Source: Notamacropus eugenii (Eukaryota; Chordata; Mammalia; Diprotodontia; Macropodidae). From it: DNA of 64,000 nucleotides. The notes beneath the pieces are model-generated. The model made no database searches, was not told where the DNA came from, and saw only the letters and a list, made by a program, of their open reading frames with translations. The stretch covers positions 357,334,128-357,398,127 of the forward strand of contig NC_092873.1 of the NCBI RefSeq assembly GCF_028372415.1, given 5' to 3'. A program made the translations under genes and the position numbers. How positions within the stretch are numbered: position 1 is the first letter of the stretch; every line of letters starts with the position of its first letter. Positions 1-13,000 of this stretch are shown piece by piece.

Positions 1-20
1 GATAGATACATAGGTAGATG

Positions 21-111
<91 letters not shown>

Positions 112-261
112 GGATGGATGGATGGATGGATGGATGGATGGATGGATGGATGGATGGATGGGTGGATGGATGGATGGATGGATGGATGGATGGATGGATG
201 GATGGATGGATGGATGGATGGATGGACGGCCGGATAGACAGACAGATAGATAGATAGATAT

Positions 262-317
<56 letters not shown>

Positions 318-422
318 GTAGATGATAGATAGATAGATAGATTGATAGATAGATGGATGGATAGATAGATGGATAGATGGATGGATGGATGGATGGATGG
401 ATGGATGGACGGATAGCGAGAC

Positions 423-472
<50 letters not shown>

Positions 473-581
473 GTAGGTAGATGATAGATAGATAGATAGA
501 TTGATAGATAGATGGATGGATAGATAGATGGATAGATGGATGGATGGATGGATGGATGGATGGATGGACGGATAGAGAGAC

Positions 582-647
<66 letters not shown>

Positions 648-690
648 GTAGGTAGATACATAGATAGATTGATTGATTGATTGATAGACA
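1..690. repeat. GATA/GATG microsatellite array
   Basis: Imperfect tetranucleotide array mixing GATA, GATG, GGTA and GATT units, probably continuing past the window start. It is the counterpart of the TATC array at 17333-17665 in the opposite arm of the inverted duplication, but about twice as long. In both arms it sits inside the 3' region of a HAL1-like retrotransposon. Confidence 0.95.
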
Positions 691-1505
691 GATGGCACAG
701 GGTGATTTGAATATGAAGGGAAGACATCTAAAAAATAAAATTAAGGCATGAGAGAGGAATATATTGGAGGATAAAGGGAGAGAAAAGGGGGGTAAATTAC
801 CACACATAAAAGGGGCAAGAAAAACGTTTCACAATGGAGGGGAGGAACAGGGACGTGAAAGGGAATGGGTGAACCTGATTCACATAAGATTTGGCTTACG
901 GAGGGGGTAACATATACACTCAAATTGGTATCTTACCCAAGAGGGAAGTAAGGTGGAAGGGGATAAGGGGCTGATGATAGAAGGGAGGGCAGATGAGAGA
1001 AGATGATAGTCAGAAGGAAATACTTTTGAGAAGGATCAGGGTCAAAGTTGAAAATAGAATAAGTGGGGGTAGAATAGGTCGAATGAAAAAATGTTTCTCT
1101 TCCACAACATGAGTATTGTGGAAGTGTTTTGCATAACTACACACGTATGTAGTCTATATTATGGTGCTTGCCTTCTCAATAACGGTGAGTGGGGAGGGAA
1201 GAAAGAAGAGAATTTAGAACTCAACGTTTTAAAAATAAATGTTTAAAAATTGTTTTTATATGCAACTGGGAAATAAGACGCATAGACAATGGGGTATATA
1301 AATCTATATTGCCCTACAAGAAATAAGGGGAAAGGGAATAAGGGGATTCATAAAAGGGATGGCAGATTAGAGGAAGGGGGTAATCGGAATGCGTGCCATA
1401 TTGGGGTGGGGGGAGGGAACAAAATTTGTAGAAAATTTGGAACTCACAGTCTTTTGGAAGTGAATGTTGAAAACCAAAAATAAATCAATTGTTTTTTAAA
1501 AAAGG
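1..1505 (+). mobile_element. HAL1-like (ORF1-only L1 relative), 3' region, left-arm copy
   Basis: Purine-rich plus-strand sequence ending in an A-rich tail near 1490-1505. It mirrors 16527-17690, the 3' part of a HAL1-like element whose ORF1 and 5' end are visible only in the right arm. The array at 1-690 lies at the internal microsatellite position of the element. The upstream ORF1 would lie before base 1. Confidence 0.75.
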
Positions 1506-1559
1506 AATCTCTCCGTGTAGATAGAGATATATACATACAGACAGACATGGATAGATCCT

Positions 1560-2110
1560 CCTTGGTTAAAGTCACAGAAGTATTTTGAAAAAGGGTTAAA
1601 TCTATATCCTTCATATCTGGATCTCTAACAGAGAAAGAGTCTGGAGATGCTGTTCCAGTACCACCGACTTCAGCATCTTCCTCAAACTTCAAATTCTCTC
1701 CTTCCCCAGACCCTGAGATTACTGTTCATGGAACATGATGTCCATCAAAGGAGAATTTTCTTTAAAAAGTGAAAATATTCCTTAGAATCTGTGCTAGTTT
1801 TTTCAGATAGTCCAGTATAAATTCCTCTTGAGACAGCATGGATTGCAAAGCTGCACTTTGTTATTCTAAGCACCTTGTAATTTTTATCAGTGATCTCCTT
1901 TTGATTTTTGTGGATTCATATTTATTTTGTTGAGCATCCTATTTTTTCTAAAGATGTCTTTACTGATTTCTGATCCTCATCTGTCATCTCCACCAGCAGC
2001 CTCCATCAGTCAAAGTCAGCAGTCCTTCTGGAGTTGGTGACCCAATGCTGGAAAGGCTTCTGGATCTCCTCTGACACGGCTTCTTTAGTCCTTTCCCAGC
2101 CTCACTTTGC
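1560..2110 (-). pseudogene. Unidentified decayed ORF remnant, copy 1
   Basis: Minus-strand remnant matching 15885-16470 and 25132-25730. The most legible piece is an acidic Ser/Thr-rich segment containing SPDSFS and DMKDIDLTL, read on the minus strand of 1560-1692. Upstream codons carry stops and small shifts. I do not recognise the parent gene. It could be a processed pseudogene or a stranded exon that travelled with the KRTAP unit. Confidence 0.4.
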
Positions 2111-3104
2111 CCATACCTGATGTCTCTAAGGGGCCGTCATTGTTGGTTTATTCTGTGACATACAAGAAGAACTGCTTCCTTCTCTGTTGCTGCCACCATC
2201 ACCTCCTCCCGCCCAAGAGCCACTCAAAAACGTATGTTTCACATGAAATAAAGAGAGGAGGTCACATCTTACTTGTTTGTATGACCAACAGAATTCTCAC
2301 TCAAGTTGAACGCTGTTGTCCATCAATGATCATCAGTGACTCAGAAAGAATCAGAAATATCCAGAACAATCCGCTCCATGCTGATACCCAAACGCTGCTT
2401 TGATAGTACATGGAATGTCAGTCAACTAGTCAATATATATTTCTTAGATGACTGCTGTGTTCTGAACACGGTACTATGCTCTGTGGGTACAAATAATGGG
2501 GAGACAACATAAAAGCAATTATGCAAAAACAAGCAGCATATAGAACATACTGGAATTAATAGAGAGAGGGTGGGCACTAGAGTTTAGGGCCAACTCAAGT
2601 CATTAGAATTGAGCATTAGAAACAAGAGGGCAACTTATCAGGAACATCTGTGTGTTGTCATAAATATTTCCTAAGCTGCCTTCACCGTATATGAACTACA
2701 TGTCTCCGTGAGTCACAGGATGATACATGGACAAGAGAAAGTGACATGAATGGCTGACCCATGACTGTCTATCACATGAGGACTAGAAGTTAGAAGCAGG
2801 AAAAAAATAAGCAGAGGTGATGCTCCTAACTTGATTCCAAAGAAGATGGCACAATATGTTCACGTTGTTCAGACATAAATGGGAAAAATGGCCTCTGAGG
2901 TTGCTTCTACTTCTGATATTCTGTGTGACCAAGTCTTACGGATTTAATCAGATGTATAGAAAAGTAGATGAATCCTATCAGGTTAAAGGAAATAAGTTTT
3001 TCCATCATTATAGAAATTATCTAATTTAAGGGTCATTTTTTCCCTCTTGCTAAACAGTAATGAGGAAATAAACTATTATTGGTGATGGCTGCCATTCAGG
3101 AGGG

Positions 3105-3111
3105 TATAAAA
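3105..3111 (+). promoter_or_regulatory. TATA box of KRTAP copy 1
   Basis: TATAAAA lies 93 bases before the ATG. The same element at the same distance precedes copies 2 and 3, and the surrounding sequence is nearly identical in all three copies. KRTAP genes normally have a TATA box and a short 5' UTR in a single exon. Confidence 0.9.
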
Positions 3112-3197
3112 GAGCCCTGTGGGATCAGGAGACTTTCAAACTGAAGCCACTCACTCACCTGGAAAGAAGTGACCCAGAAACTCAATCCACCAACACC

Positions 3198-3737
3198 ATG
3201 GTCAACTCCTGTTGTGGCTCCACCTGCTCTGGCCAGAGCTGTGCCTCTGGCTGCAGCACGCCCTGCTGCTGCCGGACTGCCTGCTGCTTCAGGCCTCCCT
3301 GCTACCAGTGCACCTGCTGCAGGACCCACTGCTACAGACCCACCTGCCTTGTGTCCACCTGCTGCCGCCCCAGCTGCTGTGGATCGAGCTGCTGCCAGCC
3401 CTGCTGTCGCCCCAGCTGCTGCCAGACCAGCTGCTCCCAGCCCTGCTCCCACCCCAGCTGCTGCCAGACCAGCTGCTGCCAGCCCTGCTGCCGCCCCACC
3501 TCCTCCCTGACCAGCTGCTTCCAGCCCTGCTGCCACCCCAGCTGCTGTCTGACCAGCTGCTGCCAGCCCTGCTACCGCCCCACCTGCTGCCTGACCAGCT
3601 GCTGTCAGCCCTGCTGCCGCCCCACCTGCTGCCAGACCACCTGCTGCCAGCCCTGCTGCCCCCCCACCTGCTGCCAGACCACCTGCTGCAGAACCACCTG
3701 CTGCCGCCCTGCCTGCTGTGGCTCCTCTTGCTGCTGA
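3198..3737 (+). CDS. Ultra-high-sulfur keratin-associated protein, KRTAP4/9-like, copy 1
   Basis: Single-exon gene for a 179-residue protein. Proteins of this family form the disulfide-cross-linked matrix around keratin intermediate filaments in the hair shaft. The start MVNSCCGS matches the KRTAP4 family start, and the ATG is in a good context (ACCATGG). Residues 1-66 are a non-repetitive Cys-rich head with CYRPTC and STCCRPSCC. From residue 67 the protein is a run of [15 protein letters not shown] type units of about 14 residues, ending in [10 protein letters not shown]. More than a third of residues are Cys; Ser, Thr, Pro, Gln and Arg make up most of the rest. Some units are degenerate ([17 protein letters not shown]), more than in copies 2 and 3. 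TATA and poly(A) signals are intact, so it is likely functional. The exact KRTAP subfamily number is uncertain. Confidence 0.93.
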   Translation: MVNSCCGSTCSGQSCASGCSTPCCCRTACCFRPPCYQCTCCRTHCYRPTCLVSTCCRPSCCGSSCCQPCCRPSCCQTSCSQPCSHPSCCQTSCCQPCCRPTSSLTSCFQPCCHPSCCLTSCCQPCYRPTCCLTSCCQPCCRPTCCQTTCCQPCCPPTCCQTTCCRTTCCRPACCGSSCC

Positions 3738-4210
3738 ATGTATGGAACAGTGCATGACTCCTCACCGTTCTCACCCCGTCCCAGGGAGACATCAGTTCTC
3801 TTACTCATGCCAATCAGTATGATTAGAGTTTGTATGGCTCACCAACTTTAAGCTGGCCACAAAAGATCCATTGGGAAACCTCCACCAGTGGCTGCCAACT
3901 TAGGTTGCTTCTTCCGTACAAACCATCACCTCTCTGTTGGTCTCTTTCTCTTGTATGTTCAACAACTTTGAATTTCGTTTTAAGCCTCTCAAGTCAAACT
4001 CTAACCTAATCTTCCAACCTTGTCATTCTCCTTTTTGGCTGTCAATCACCAGACTATGCTGTTTAAAAAGAAAATTACCTGCCATATTTTATCTCACCCT
4101 AAGATTTCTGTATAGATTCCAAAGACTTTTCCTTCCTAGACTCTCTCTTCTGCTGATTTTCCATTGTCTTCACTTTTGGCAATTTCCCGATAAAACTTGG
4201 GTTTCCTGGC

Positions 4211-4216
4211 AATAAA
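4211..4216 (+). terminator. Poly(A) signal of KRTAP copy 1
   Basis: AATAAA about 475 bases after the stop codon. It is conserved at the equivalent place in copies 2 and 3. Confidence 0.75.
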
Positions 4217-4728
4217 CAAACCAACAACAAAGCAAAGTGGCCTTGCCCTTTCTTTCTTTGTCTTCTTCTTTGTTATTGAGGCAATTCATAGACTCGTATG
4301 ATCACAGGACTTCCGGTTTCAAAGGATCTTCAGCACCCACCTGGTCCCTCTGCTTAAAGACCTTCAAAAAAGTATAACTGACCACTGTCCACAGCAGCCC
4401 CTTGTACTCTGGGGCAACTCTACTTGTTTGAAAAATTTTCCCCAAGTGAGAATTAAATTTTCATCTTTGCAACTTCATCCCATGGCTCTTTGTTCTACTA
4501 TTTGGTTTCAACAAGCGTAAGTCTTTTTTTTCCCCCACATGACATTATTTTAAATACTTGAAAACAGCTTTTGCGTCCCCCTTGATTCTTCTTTCGTCTA
4601 GAACAATCATCCCAGTTTTTTCGACTTGTCCTCAGATGACATGAGCTTATGATTCTTTATCGTGCTTGCCTCCCTCCTGTTTGCTTTCCAGTTTAAAGAG
4701 GAGTGCATGGACCAAGTCAATTTCCATC

Positions 4729-6420
4729 ATGTCGTTATAAAATATATTTTCATCACAACCTGTACTGTAGCCTACTAATGTCTGCCCAGGAAAGTTCATG
4801 TTAATTGAAGTTTTATTTCACACCTCCCTAGTCTTTAGTATTCCATTTCCTTCATATGGAACAACTGGCAAGTTTATGTGGAAGCCAGTTGTCCAAATAC
4901 AGGTGGAATACTTTGGAAAGATCTGGGCTTAATTCATGAATCTCCCAGGGATCCAAGTTGCAGAGTTGCTCCCTAGCAGTGAAAAGAATGCATTCTCTGG
5001 GAGAAAATCACCAATCCTTTTGCCCATCCTTTTGGAATAATGGAAGGATATTCATGTCTTTCCCAAGAAGAATAAAAAATGGTCACCTCCTATAAATTAC
5101 TCTCACAAGCTTCTCTGTGGACATCAGTGTTTTTTGAGGAATTGCATTTGTGAACAATAGAATAAATTCCACCTCAACTTGCCTAAATTCCCTATCTGCG
5201 GGCTTCATCTGTTACCTTACTCCATAATGAATCTATCTTTGGTACTTTGTGCTACTGAAGATTAATGCACATATCAATTGTGTTTCAAGCTAAAAGATAC
5301 ATTTTGATGATGAAACATAGGACTACACACTCCTGAAGTATGGCACTCCTGCAATGCAGTTCTTATTTAATAACAGAGCTCCCATGTGTCTAATGATGAT
5401 TCTCCTAAACCTCTTTTGTATCCCCAGTACTGTGTTATGTAACATTATTATTTACTAGCTTTGTGACCTTGAATATATCACTTCCCTTGATGGGTCATAT
5501 ATTTACTTGCACTAGATAATATGTAAGGTATGGTTTGCCTCTAATCTGTGGACATCCAATGCTTATCAAATATTATCCCTTCACATAAGTCTTCCTCTGA
5601 TACTTCATGGTGATGAAGACATCACTATGCAATTTTAAGTGCTACACTCACCAATCACAAATTTTGTCAAGCTCTACATGTCTTTTATCCAAGGTCCAGG
5701 ATAGACACTCTGATGGCCATTATCTGAGTGATGGCATTTCTGAGTACAGAATTACCATATGCCATCTCCTAAGGGATGTAGAGGGAATGAGACTGGCATT
5801 GGTGGAACACGTACCCCCCACATAGAAATCACAAATCCATGAAGTAGTAAAGTGAGTATCAATGTCTATTTAAGTATTTCCTCATGGTCAAAGACCAAAC
5901 CAGAGACTCCGAGTTCAGATCCTGACACTGCTTCTGGCTGGATGGGAAATGTGGGAAATGAAGCCCCACTGTTTTGGATTTTTTTAGAAAAAATAATTCA
6001 TGCCCTCCCCAACACTTTTCATGAAATAGTCTACTCAAAATTACTTAATTTATATTTTATCTACACCTAACTAGAGTTTATTACCATTTTATAATAGTAA
6101 AAATCATACACATATATCAAGGATAATATAGCATACAGAAATAGTTTTTGAATGAGATAATTTTACATTTATTATAAATATATTTACACAAATATTTTAA
6201 AATATATAAATATTTTTAACTTTAAAATAATTTATAACTATATCAAATTATTATACTATTACATATTATTATTATATTGAAATAAATTTATATTTATTAC
6301 TTTAAAAGTAATAACCATCACCACAATTATGATATAATTATGAATAATGTGATGGCTGAGCTTGTCTTTCAGCAGATAGGTTCTCAGAAATATAGAGTCA
6401 TTGATAAAATTGCCACTTGT
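4729..6420. other. AT-rich intergenic stretch, no gene seen
   Basis: Very AT-rich, especially 6040-6330. A short MIR-like match is possible near 5450-5500 (a sequence resembling the MIR core 'tgtgaccttg'). I see no supportable gene. The first 60 or so bases still resemble the reverse complement of 22590-22660. Confidence 0.6.
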
Positions 6421-7640
6421 ATTTCTTTTTCAACCACTGCTTAAAATCAACAACTTATCCTTGCAAGAGTTAAAGCAGATAAAAACTCAACTTGCAAAAA
6501 TAAGTTTTTAGAAATGGTAGTCAAATATATATTTCTTTGTGTAATGATCCACAAGATTATTTACTTACGTCTAGACAAAACATAATGAAATTCTCATGTT
6601 ATATCATACTATATATTATTTGGCACACAACAGAAATGCAACAGAAACTGAGTTAAGAAGACATTTTAACAATACTTCTGGGAAGACTAGAAAGAAGTTT
6701 AGTGTAAACTAGCTAAAGACCAACATATCACATCATACAACAAGACAGGTTTTTGGATACTAGGACTTGGACACAATTGATGACACTTAAATGCAATAGA
6801 AGACCAAAGAAAAAATTAATTTTTAAGTTATATGAATAGGAGAAAAATTAAAGATGAAATAATAAAGTGAATTATGGAAGATAAAATGGATTTTTCTATA
6901 TAATTAGAAAGTTTTAACACAAACAAAAAGAGTGTAGTTAAAATTGAAAAAGAAACATCTAAATTATAAAAAGAATTATAGAAGAAATTTCTCTGACAAA
7001 ATTATACTGTATCGCTATCTATCAATATATCTAATGAATTCAAATTTACAAGAATAAGAATCATTTAGACAGATAACTTTTGAAAGAAGTTCATAACATA
7101 AATATTTTTGGAGGACATATTCCAAATCACAGGTAATTATAGATATGCAAAGAAAAGCAACTTTGATGTTCTACAACATATCCATAAGATTTTCAAAATT
7201 TTTTTTAAAAGTAGAATTATTCATGTCAGAAGGGCTATGGAAAATTTGGAAAATTAAGAAAATCTTACTGGATATATGAATTGGTCTAGTATTTCTGTAA
7301 AGCTATTTAGAATTATGTCCAAAATATTACTGAACTAGGCATACTATTTGATGCAATGACACTCACTGATCCTATATCCCCAAAAAAGAATTAAAAGACT
7401 TGTTTGTACAAATATAAATATACAAGAAATTTCATAATGGCAAATAACTTGAAGCTGAAAGGATACTCAGTAATTGAAAGTGGTTGAAAAAATTATGGCA
7501 TTTGCATGTAATGGAAGACTACCGTGCCGTGAGATATTATGAAGGAGTTTGACATAGAAGCATGAGAATACTTATATGAACTGAAATGAAGTTAAATAAG
7601 TGGCTGATAATCAAATTTTACAGTAACAAAATTAGTATAA
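6420..7640 (+). mobile_element. Old, decayed L1 fragment (3' part of ORF2)
   Basis: Plus-strand sequence resembling the end of L1 ORF2 with many stops. The best preserved part is 7440-7600, which parallels the ORF2 C-terminal region of the L1 at 48530-48720 (the 'tggaagactaccgtgccgtg' area). The left boundary is guessed. Confidence 0.5.
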
Positions 7641-7894
7641 AAACCAAACAACTTTTAAAATCTTGAGAATTGATGTAACTGATGGATATAACAGCCAACT
7701 ATGATTTTAGAAGACTGATAATGAAACTTACTATTTCCTTCCTTACAGTAAGATGATGGATTTAGGGTGCAGAATGAGAGACTACTTAGAAATGGTCAAC
7801 TCAGGGATTTGTTTTGCTTAAGTGTATATTTGTTCCAATGGTTTTGTTTTCTTTTTTTTTCCAGTGGGGTTTGGTGGGAGAGCTACAAAGAAAA

Positions 7895-8135
7895 TGTTGT
7901 TATTGTTCCGTTGTTTAGTTATGTCAAACTCATGACCTCATTTGAGGTTTCCTTGGCAAAGATACTAGAGTGGTTTGCCATTTCCTTCTCTAGGTCATTT
8001 TACAAATGAGGAAACTAAAGCAAACAGGATTAAATGACTTTCCCAGAGTCTCACAGTAAGGCTGGATTTGAACTCAGGTCTTCCTGACTTCAGAACTGAT
8101 GTTTCATTCACCACACCACCTAGCTGCCCCTGCGA
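7895..8135 (-). mobile_element. Marsupial CORE-SINE (MON1/SINE1-like)
   Basis: The reverse complement reads from a tRNA-like head, with a B-box-like stretch (gacctgagttcaaatccagc), into the CORE region and the characteristic 'tttgccaagga' part. The plus strand ends in 'cacctagctgcccc', which is typical of abundant marsupial SINEs. Confidence 0.85.
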
Positions 8136-8927
8136 GAAAATAGATATTTGTTAATTTAAAAAAATTAATTAAAATTTAACAAAAACAATGAATTAACATA
8201 CATTCAATGTTCAATAATATAATAAAATAATATAGTTGTGTTAGCCCCTCCAAATAAAAGGAAGGTGCAGAGGTTATCTGTGCTCATGTCTCTGGTGGAT
8301 GTTTAGCTGTGTTCCTGGCCATTTCTTACTCAAAGCCTCTCACATTTTTGAGATGGAAATGAGACTATTGAGTTACATCCTTCAGAAACAAAATGACCAT
8401 CTTAAATTTGAAAGGGGCTTACTCTACAAGGTGCAAATTAAGTCTGAAAGTGATGTAGTTTTAAACATACAATAATATAAAAACAATTAAAACTTTAAAC
8501 GTCAAAACTTCAAACATTTTTAATAAAGGAAATTATGTGAATGCAGGAGACTATTTTACTTAAATAGTGAACCTAAATTTATGACAAGAAAAAATGAAAG
8601 TCTACAAGCAATAGTCTTTTGGTAGGCCAAAAGGGCTATTTGTTTTGCAAATGTGACCCATCATGCAATTTGAACATGTTACTTACTTCAAAATAACAAA
8701 CACTCGTATAGATAAATATGAGTTGAGTTACATAGAATTTTAACAAGTGTTACAGAAGTAATTAATTGACTTAAAATTAGCAGTCCATTAAGTAAAGATA
8801 ATTTTTAAAATTATGGGATGATATGGGGAATGTACAGGACACTTTCTTTTGAAGTTTTTAAAGCATATTAGCCATGTTGCTAAACAAACAAGGAAAATAA
8901 AGTGAAAAAGTAAAAACTTAGTTTTTT

Positions 8928-9810
8928 ACTGCATCATTTTTTTTCCTGGAGGTGGGTTACATTTTTTCATCATCATAAATCCTTTGTAGTTGTCACAGAT
9001 CATTGTCAGCTAAGACTTACACTGCTGATTATCATTACAGTACTGTTTTTGCTGTTTACATTTTTATCTGACTTCTGCTCATTTCACTTTGCATCAATTC
9101 ATATAACTCATCCCAGGTGTCTCTGAAACCACACAGTTATTTAATTTTTAGAGCATTATAATATCATACACCACAACTTATTTGTCCATTCCCTAATTGA
9201 TCAGATGTTCACAATTTATACTGCATCATTTCTCTCTCTGGGGGTGGTTAGCATTTTTCATCATCAGGAGTCCTTTGGAATACATTACTGTATTGATCAG
9301 GTTAGCTAAGACTTTCATTACAGTATTGTTGTTACTGTGTACATTGTTCTCTGAGTTCTGCTCTTTTAACTCTGCATCAGCTCTTATGTCTTCACAGATT
9401 TTTTCTGAAACCACTTCTTTAGTTATTTTTCATAACACTATAATATTTCATCCCAGTCATACACTAAACTGTTTTGCCCATTCTCCAATTAATCAAATCC
9501 TCACGATTCTTTGTCACCAAAAAATAAAGCTGTTATAAATATTTATGTACATGTAGGTGTTTTTCTTTTTCTTTGATCTCTTTGGAGTATAGACTTGGTA
9601 ACATTATGTCTGGGTCAAAGGATATACACAGTTTTATAGACTTTGGGGCTTAATTCCAAATTCTTATCCAGAGTGGTTGGACCAGTTCATTGCTTCAACA
9701 GCAGTGCATCATCATACCTATTTTTTCACATTCCCTCCAATTTGTCATTTTCCTTTTCTGTCATATTAGCCATTCTGATAGATATGGAATGACACCTCAG
9801 AGTTGTTTTA
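8928..9810 (-). mobile_element. L1 3' region with internal tandem duplication
   Basis: Reverse-oriented old L1 3' sequence ('gctgttataaatatttatgtacat' region at 9530). A stretch of about 290 bases from 8928 is repeated from 9219, seen as two copies of tactgcatcatt followed by parallel sequence. Confidence 0.6.
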
Positions 9811-9814
9811 TTTT

Positions 9815-10965
9815 AATTTTTTATATAATTTATTTTTCATTTTTCAACATTAACTTCCAAAAGAATTTGAATACAAAATTTTCTCCCCATCTGTCCTCAC
9901 TCTCACCCCAGGGCGGCATGCACCCCATCTACCCCGTGCTCTAGTCTGTCCTCCCTTCTATTACTACAGCCTTCTTCCATTCCCCTCACCTCTATTTTCC
10001 TGTAGGACAAAATAGATTTCTATACCCCATTGCCTGTACATCTTATTTTCCAGTTGCATGCAAAAACAATTTTTAATATTCATTACTAAAGCTTAGGATT
10101 CTGTCTTCTCTCCCTATCTCTCTCCCCACCCACCCTCATTGAGAAAGCAAGCAATTCAATATAGGTCATACATATATAGCCATGTAAAACACTTCCCTAA
10201 CAGTTAGATTGTGAAAGACTAACCGCATTTCCCTCTGTCTTATTCTGTCCTCCATTTATTCCATTCTTTCTCTTGACCTGTCCCTCTACAATGAGGTTTG
10301 CTTCTGATTATCCCCTTTCCCAATTTGTTGTCCCTTTTATTATCTTCCCTCTCCTATCCCCTTCTACCCTGCCTTTCTGCAGGGTAAAATAGATTTCCAT
10401 ATCCAATTGAGTGTGTGTTATTCCCTCCTTAAGCCAAATCCCATGAGAGTAAGACTCACTTATTCCCTTTCGTCTCCCTCTCTTCCCTTCCATTGTGAAA
10501 GCTTTCTTCACTCTTGTATGTGAGATGATTTGCTACATTCTAGCTCGCTTTTTGTCTTCTTCCTAGTACATTCCACTCAAGAGCAATTTTTATTTTCTAG
10601 GCATTCTCCCTTCATATTCAACTCACCATGTGCCCTCCATCTATGTGTATACACACACACACATACACATACATACATACACATATACCCATGTACTTAC
10701 ACATATGTGCACATATATAACATACACGTGTATACATACCCAAACACACCTACACACATATGCATACATACATACATACATATATATCTATTCCCTCTAA
10801 CTACCTTAATATTAAAGAAGGTCTCCTGAGTTACAAATATCATCTCTCCATGTAGGAATGTAAACAGTTCAAATTTAATAAGTCCCTTATGGCTTCTCTT
10901 TCCCGTTTAACTTTTCATGTTTCTCTTGATTCTTGTTTTGAAAGTTAAATTTTCTGTGATTTCTG
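9815..10965 (-). mobile_element. HAL1-like 3' region
   Basis: Pyrimidine-rich on the plus strand. It starts with the rc of an A-rich tail, passes the diagnostic blocks for this family (bases near 10020-10080 and 10440) and an internal CA/TA microsatellite, and ends near 10965 in the block that follows ORF1 in the fuller copies at 17750 and 52440. ORF1 and the 5' end are missing, so it is 5'-truncated. Confidence 0.7.
10650..10790. repeat. CA/TA-rich microsatellite inside HAL1-like element
   Basis: Runs of acac, acat and atac at the same position within the element where other copies in this window carry TATC or CT/TATG arrays. Confidence 0.85.
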
Positions 10966-13000
10966 GTTCTAGGAGGCAACATGGTGGAGTGATTGGTAAT
11001 TACTATCTCCCTCCCCTTGTTGACCTTGATGAACCCAGAGAATACCTCCCTGGGGAAAAACCGGAGCAGTGAGAGGAGCCGAAGAGGTAAACACACTTTC
11101 AGTCCATGAAACTAGAAAGATCGCTAAGGAGGGTTCTTCTTGCTGTGGCCACAGGCCGTTGCCTGTGCAGGATTAGAGTTGTCCCTGACAGTTCCATCTC
11201 AACAAACCGGGAGAAGATGCTGAACCCCACAGGAAGAAAGCCAGCAACTGCCAACACCAGAACCCCAAACGTGCCTCAGCACCCCACTAAAATCGGGAAG
11301 ACACTAGTGTCTGACAGCTGAGCTTGCTATGCTCTAGCTCAGCAGAGGAGCCTCTGGTGTCCACGCCACCCCTCCTCCGCACTTACTGAGCTAGCTCCAG
11401 GGTAACTTCGGGGAAAGTCCCAAAAGGTCTCACTTGATCTTTGCTTTCAAACACCAGTCAGATCAGCACCAGGTAAGGTGTAGCATTTTAGATTCTAGCT
11501 GAAAGAACCAGAGACCACAACACACCAAGCCTCAAGTTACAGGCACAAGAAATGTGTGACTGAGCTTCCTGTGCCACAGACTCAGAGATCTACTTTAAAA
11601 GCCAGGAAAAGGGTAGTTATCATGAGTAAGAAGCAAAGCAGAAAAGAAAACGTCATAGAATCTTTCTATGGGGACAAGGACCAAAAGAAAAATACAAAAG
11701 AGGTCAACGTTGAGACTGTACTCTCATCTGAAACATCAGAAGGAAATAAGCACAAAGAGCATGCTTAGAAGAGCTATGGAAGGATTTAAAACCCAAATTA
11801 GAGAAATAGAAGAATAACTGGCCACTGATTTTTAATATTTGAAAAAATAATTCATTGAAGAGAACAACTCCTTAAAAAGGAAAATTGGACAAATGGAAAA
11901 AGAAGTTCTAAACCTAACTGGTCAAAATAACCCCTTGAAAGGAACAATTGGACAGATGGAAAAGGGGATGCAAAAATTAACTGAAGAAAACAATTTGATA
12001 AAAAATAGAATCTATGGAACATCAAGAATCAGTCAAACAGAATCTAAAGAATGAAAAGATAGAAGAAAATGTAAAATATCTAACTGGAGAAAAATCTGAC
12101 CTTGAAAATAGATCCAGGAAAGAAAATCATGATGAAAAGGAGAGCCTGGACAATATCATCCAAGTAATCATCAAGGAAAATTGTCCAGAAGTCCTAGATT
12201 CAGAATTCAAAATAGTCATCAAAAGAATCCACTGTTCACCTCCTGAAAGGGACCACAAACTAAAAACACCAAGAAATATTGTTGCCAAATTCCAGAACTA
12301 TCATTTGAAGGAGAAAATACTGCAGGCAGCTAGGAAAAAAGAGTTCAAATATCGAGGAACTACAGTCAGGATAAGACGGGACCTTGCAGCTTCTACATTA
12401 AAAGATTAAAGGAATTGGAATACAATATTCCATAAGGCAAAGGGAACTGGGACTTCAACCGAGGAATAATTACCCAGCAAAGTTCAGCATAATATTTCAG
12501 TCAAGGAGAAGGATATTCAATGAAATTAGGACTTTCCAGACGTTCCTGATGAAAAGGAGAGAATGCAATAGAAAATTTGACCTTCAAACACAGTTCTCAA
12601 GAGTGGCATAAAAAGGTAAACAGGGGAAAAAAACTTGTTACACAATATGGGCAAACTGCTTACATTCCTATAAGGGAAGATGATACTTGTTAATCTTGAG
12701 AATTGTATATTTATTATAAAATGTAAAAGGGATATACATAGGAAGAGGAAGTGGGTATAAATTAAATGATGTGATGATAACAAATGTTATTTAAATGTGG
12801 GAGTGGATTGTAGTGGGACATGTATAAAGGAGGAGGTAGAAGAAAGTAAATTACATCACAGGAAGAGGCACAAAATTTTATTGCAGTAGAAGGAAAGAGG
12901 GCAGGGAGATGAGCACTGCTTGAGAGGTACTCTCATCTGATGAGATCCAAGGAGGGAACAATAATCTCAGTTAAGCATAGAAATACAAATAACTCTATAG
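10966..13000 (+). mobile_element. L1, 5' UTR and ORF1, lost before ORF2
   Basis: Begins with an L1 5'-end-like block (aacatggtggagtgattgg) matching the second 5' module of the L1 at 42639. ORF1 remains run to 12611, then the inter-ORF spacer continues to 'aactctatag' at 13000. The full-length L1 reaches the same point at about 44760, before ORF2. ORF2 and the 3' end are absent; another L1 5' end follows directly. Confidence 0.75.
11622..12611 (+). pseudogene. L1 ORF1 (RNA-binding chaperone) remnant
   Basis: L1 ORF1 proteins are trimeric coiled-coil RNA-binding proteins that coat L1 RNA. Here the ATG at 11622 opens MSKKQSRKEN, but the frame stops at 11766-11768. The coiled-coil region (11830-12000) is broken by stops. 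The RRM and C-terminal part reads from 12014, with ENRSRKEN, PPERDHKLKTPRNIVAKF and KILQAARKK. Relative to the ORF1 at 43753, about 9 residues are missing after ENRSRKEN. A stop at 12407-12409 truncates the C-terminus. It is dead. Confidence 0.8.

Larger units (their letters stand above)
1..4728 (+). repeat. Left arm of inverted segmental duplication
   Basis: This segment reappears reverse-complemented at about 13213-17690. A roughly 190-base stretch around 2095-2285, compared by eye with 15741-15930, shows six differences, so about 97% identity. The arm holds a HAL1 3' region, an unidentified decayed ORF and KRTAP copy 1 with its promoter and poly(A) signal. Homology to the right arm stops at about 4728. 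Homology to the third copy, near 22600, continues weakly a little further. Confidence 0.92.
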
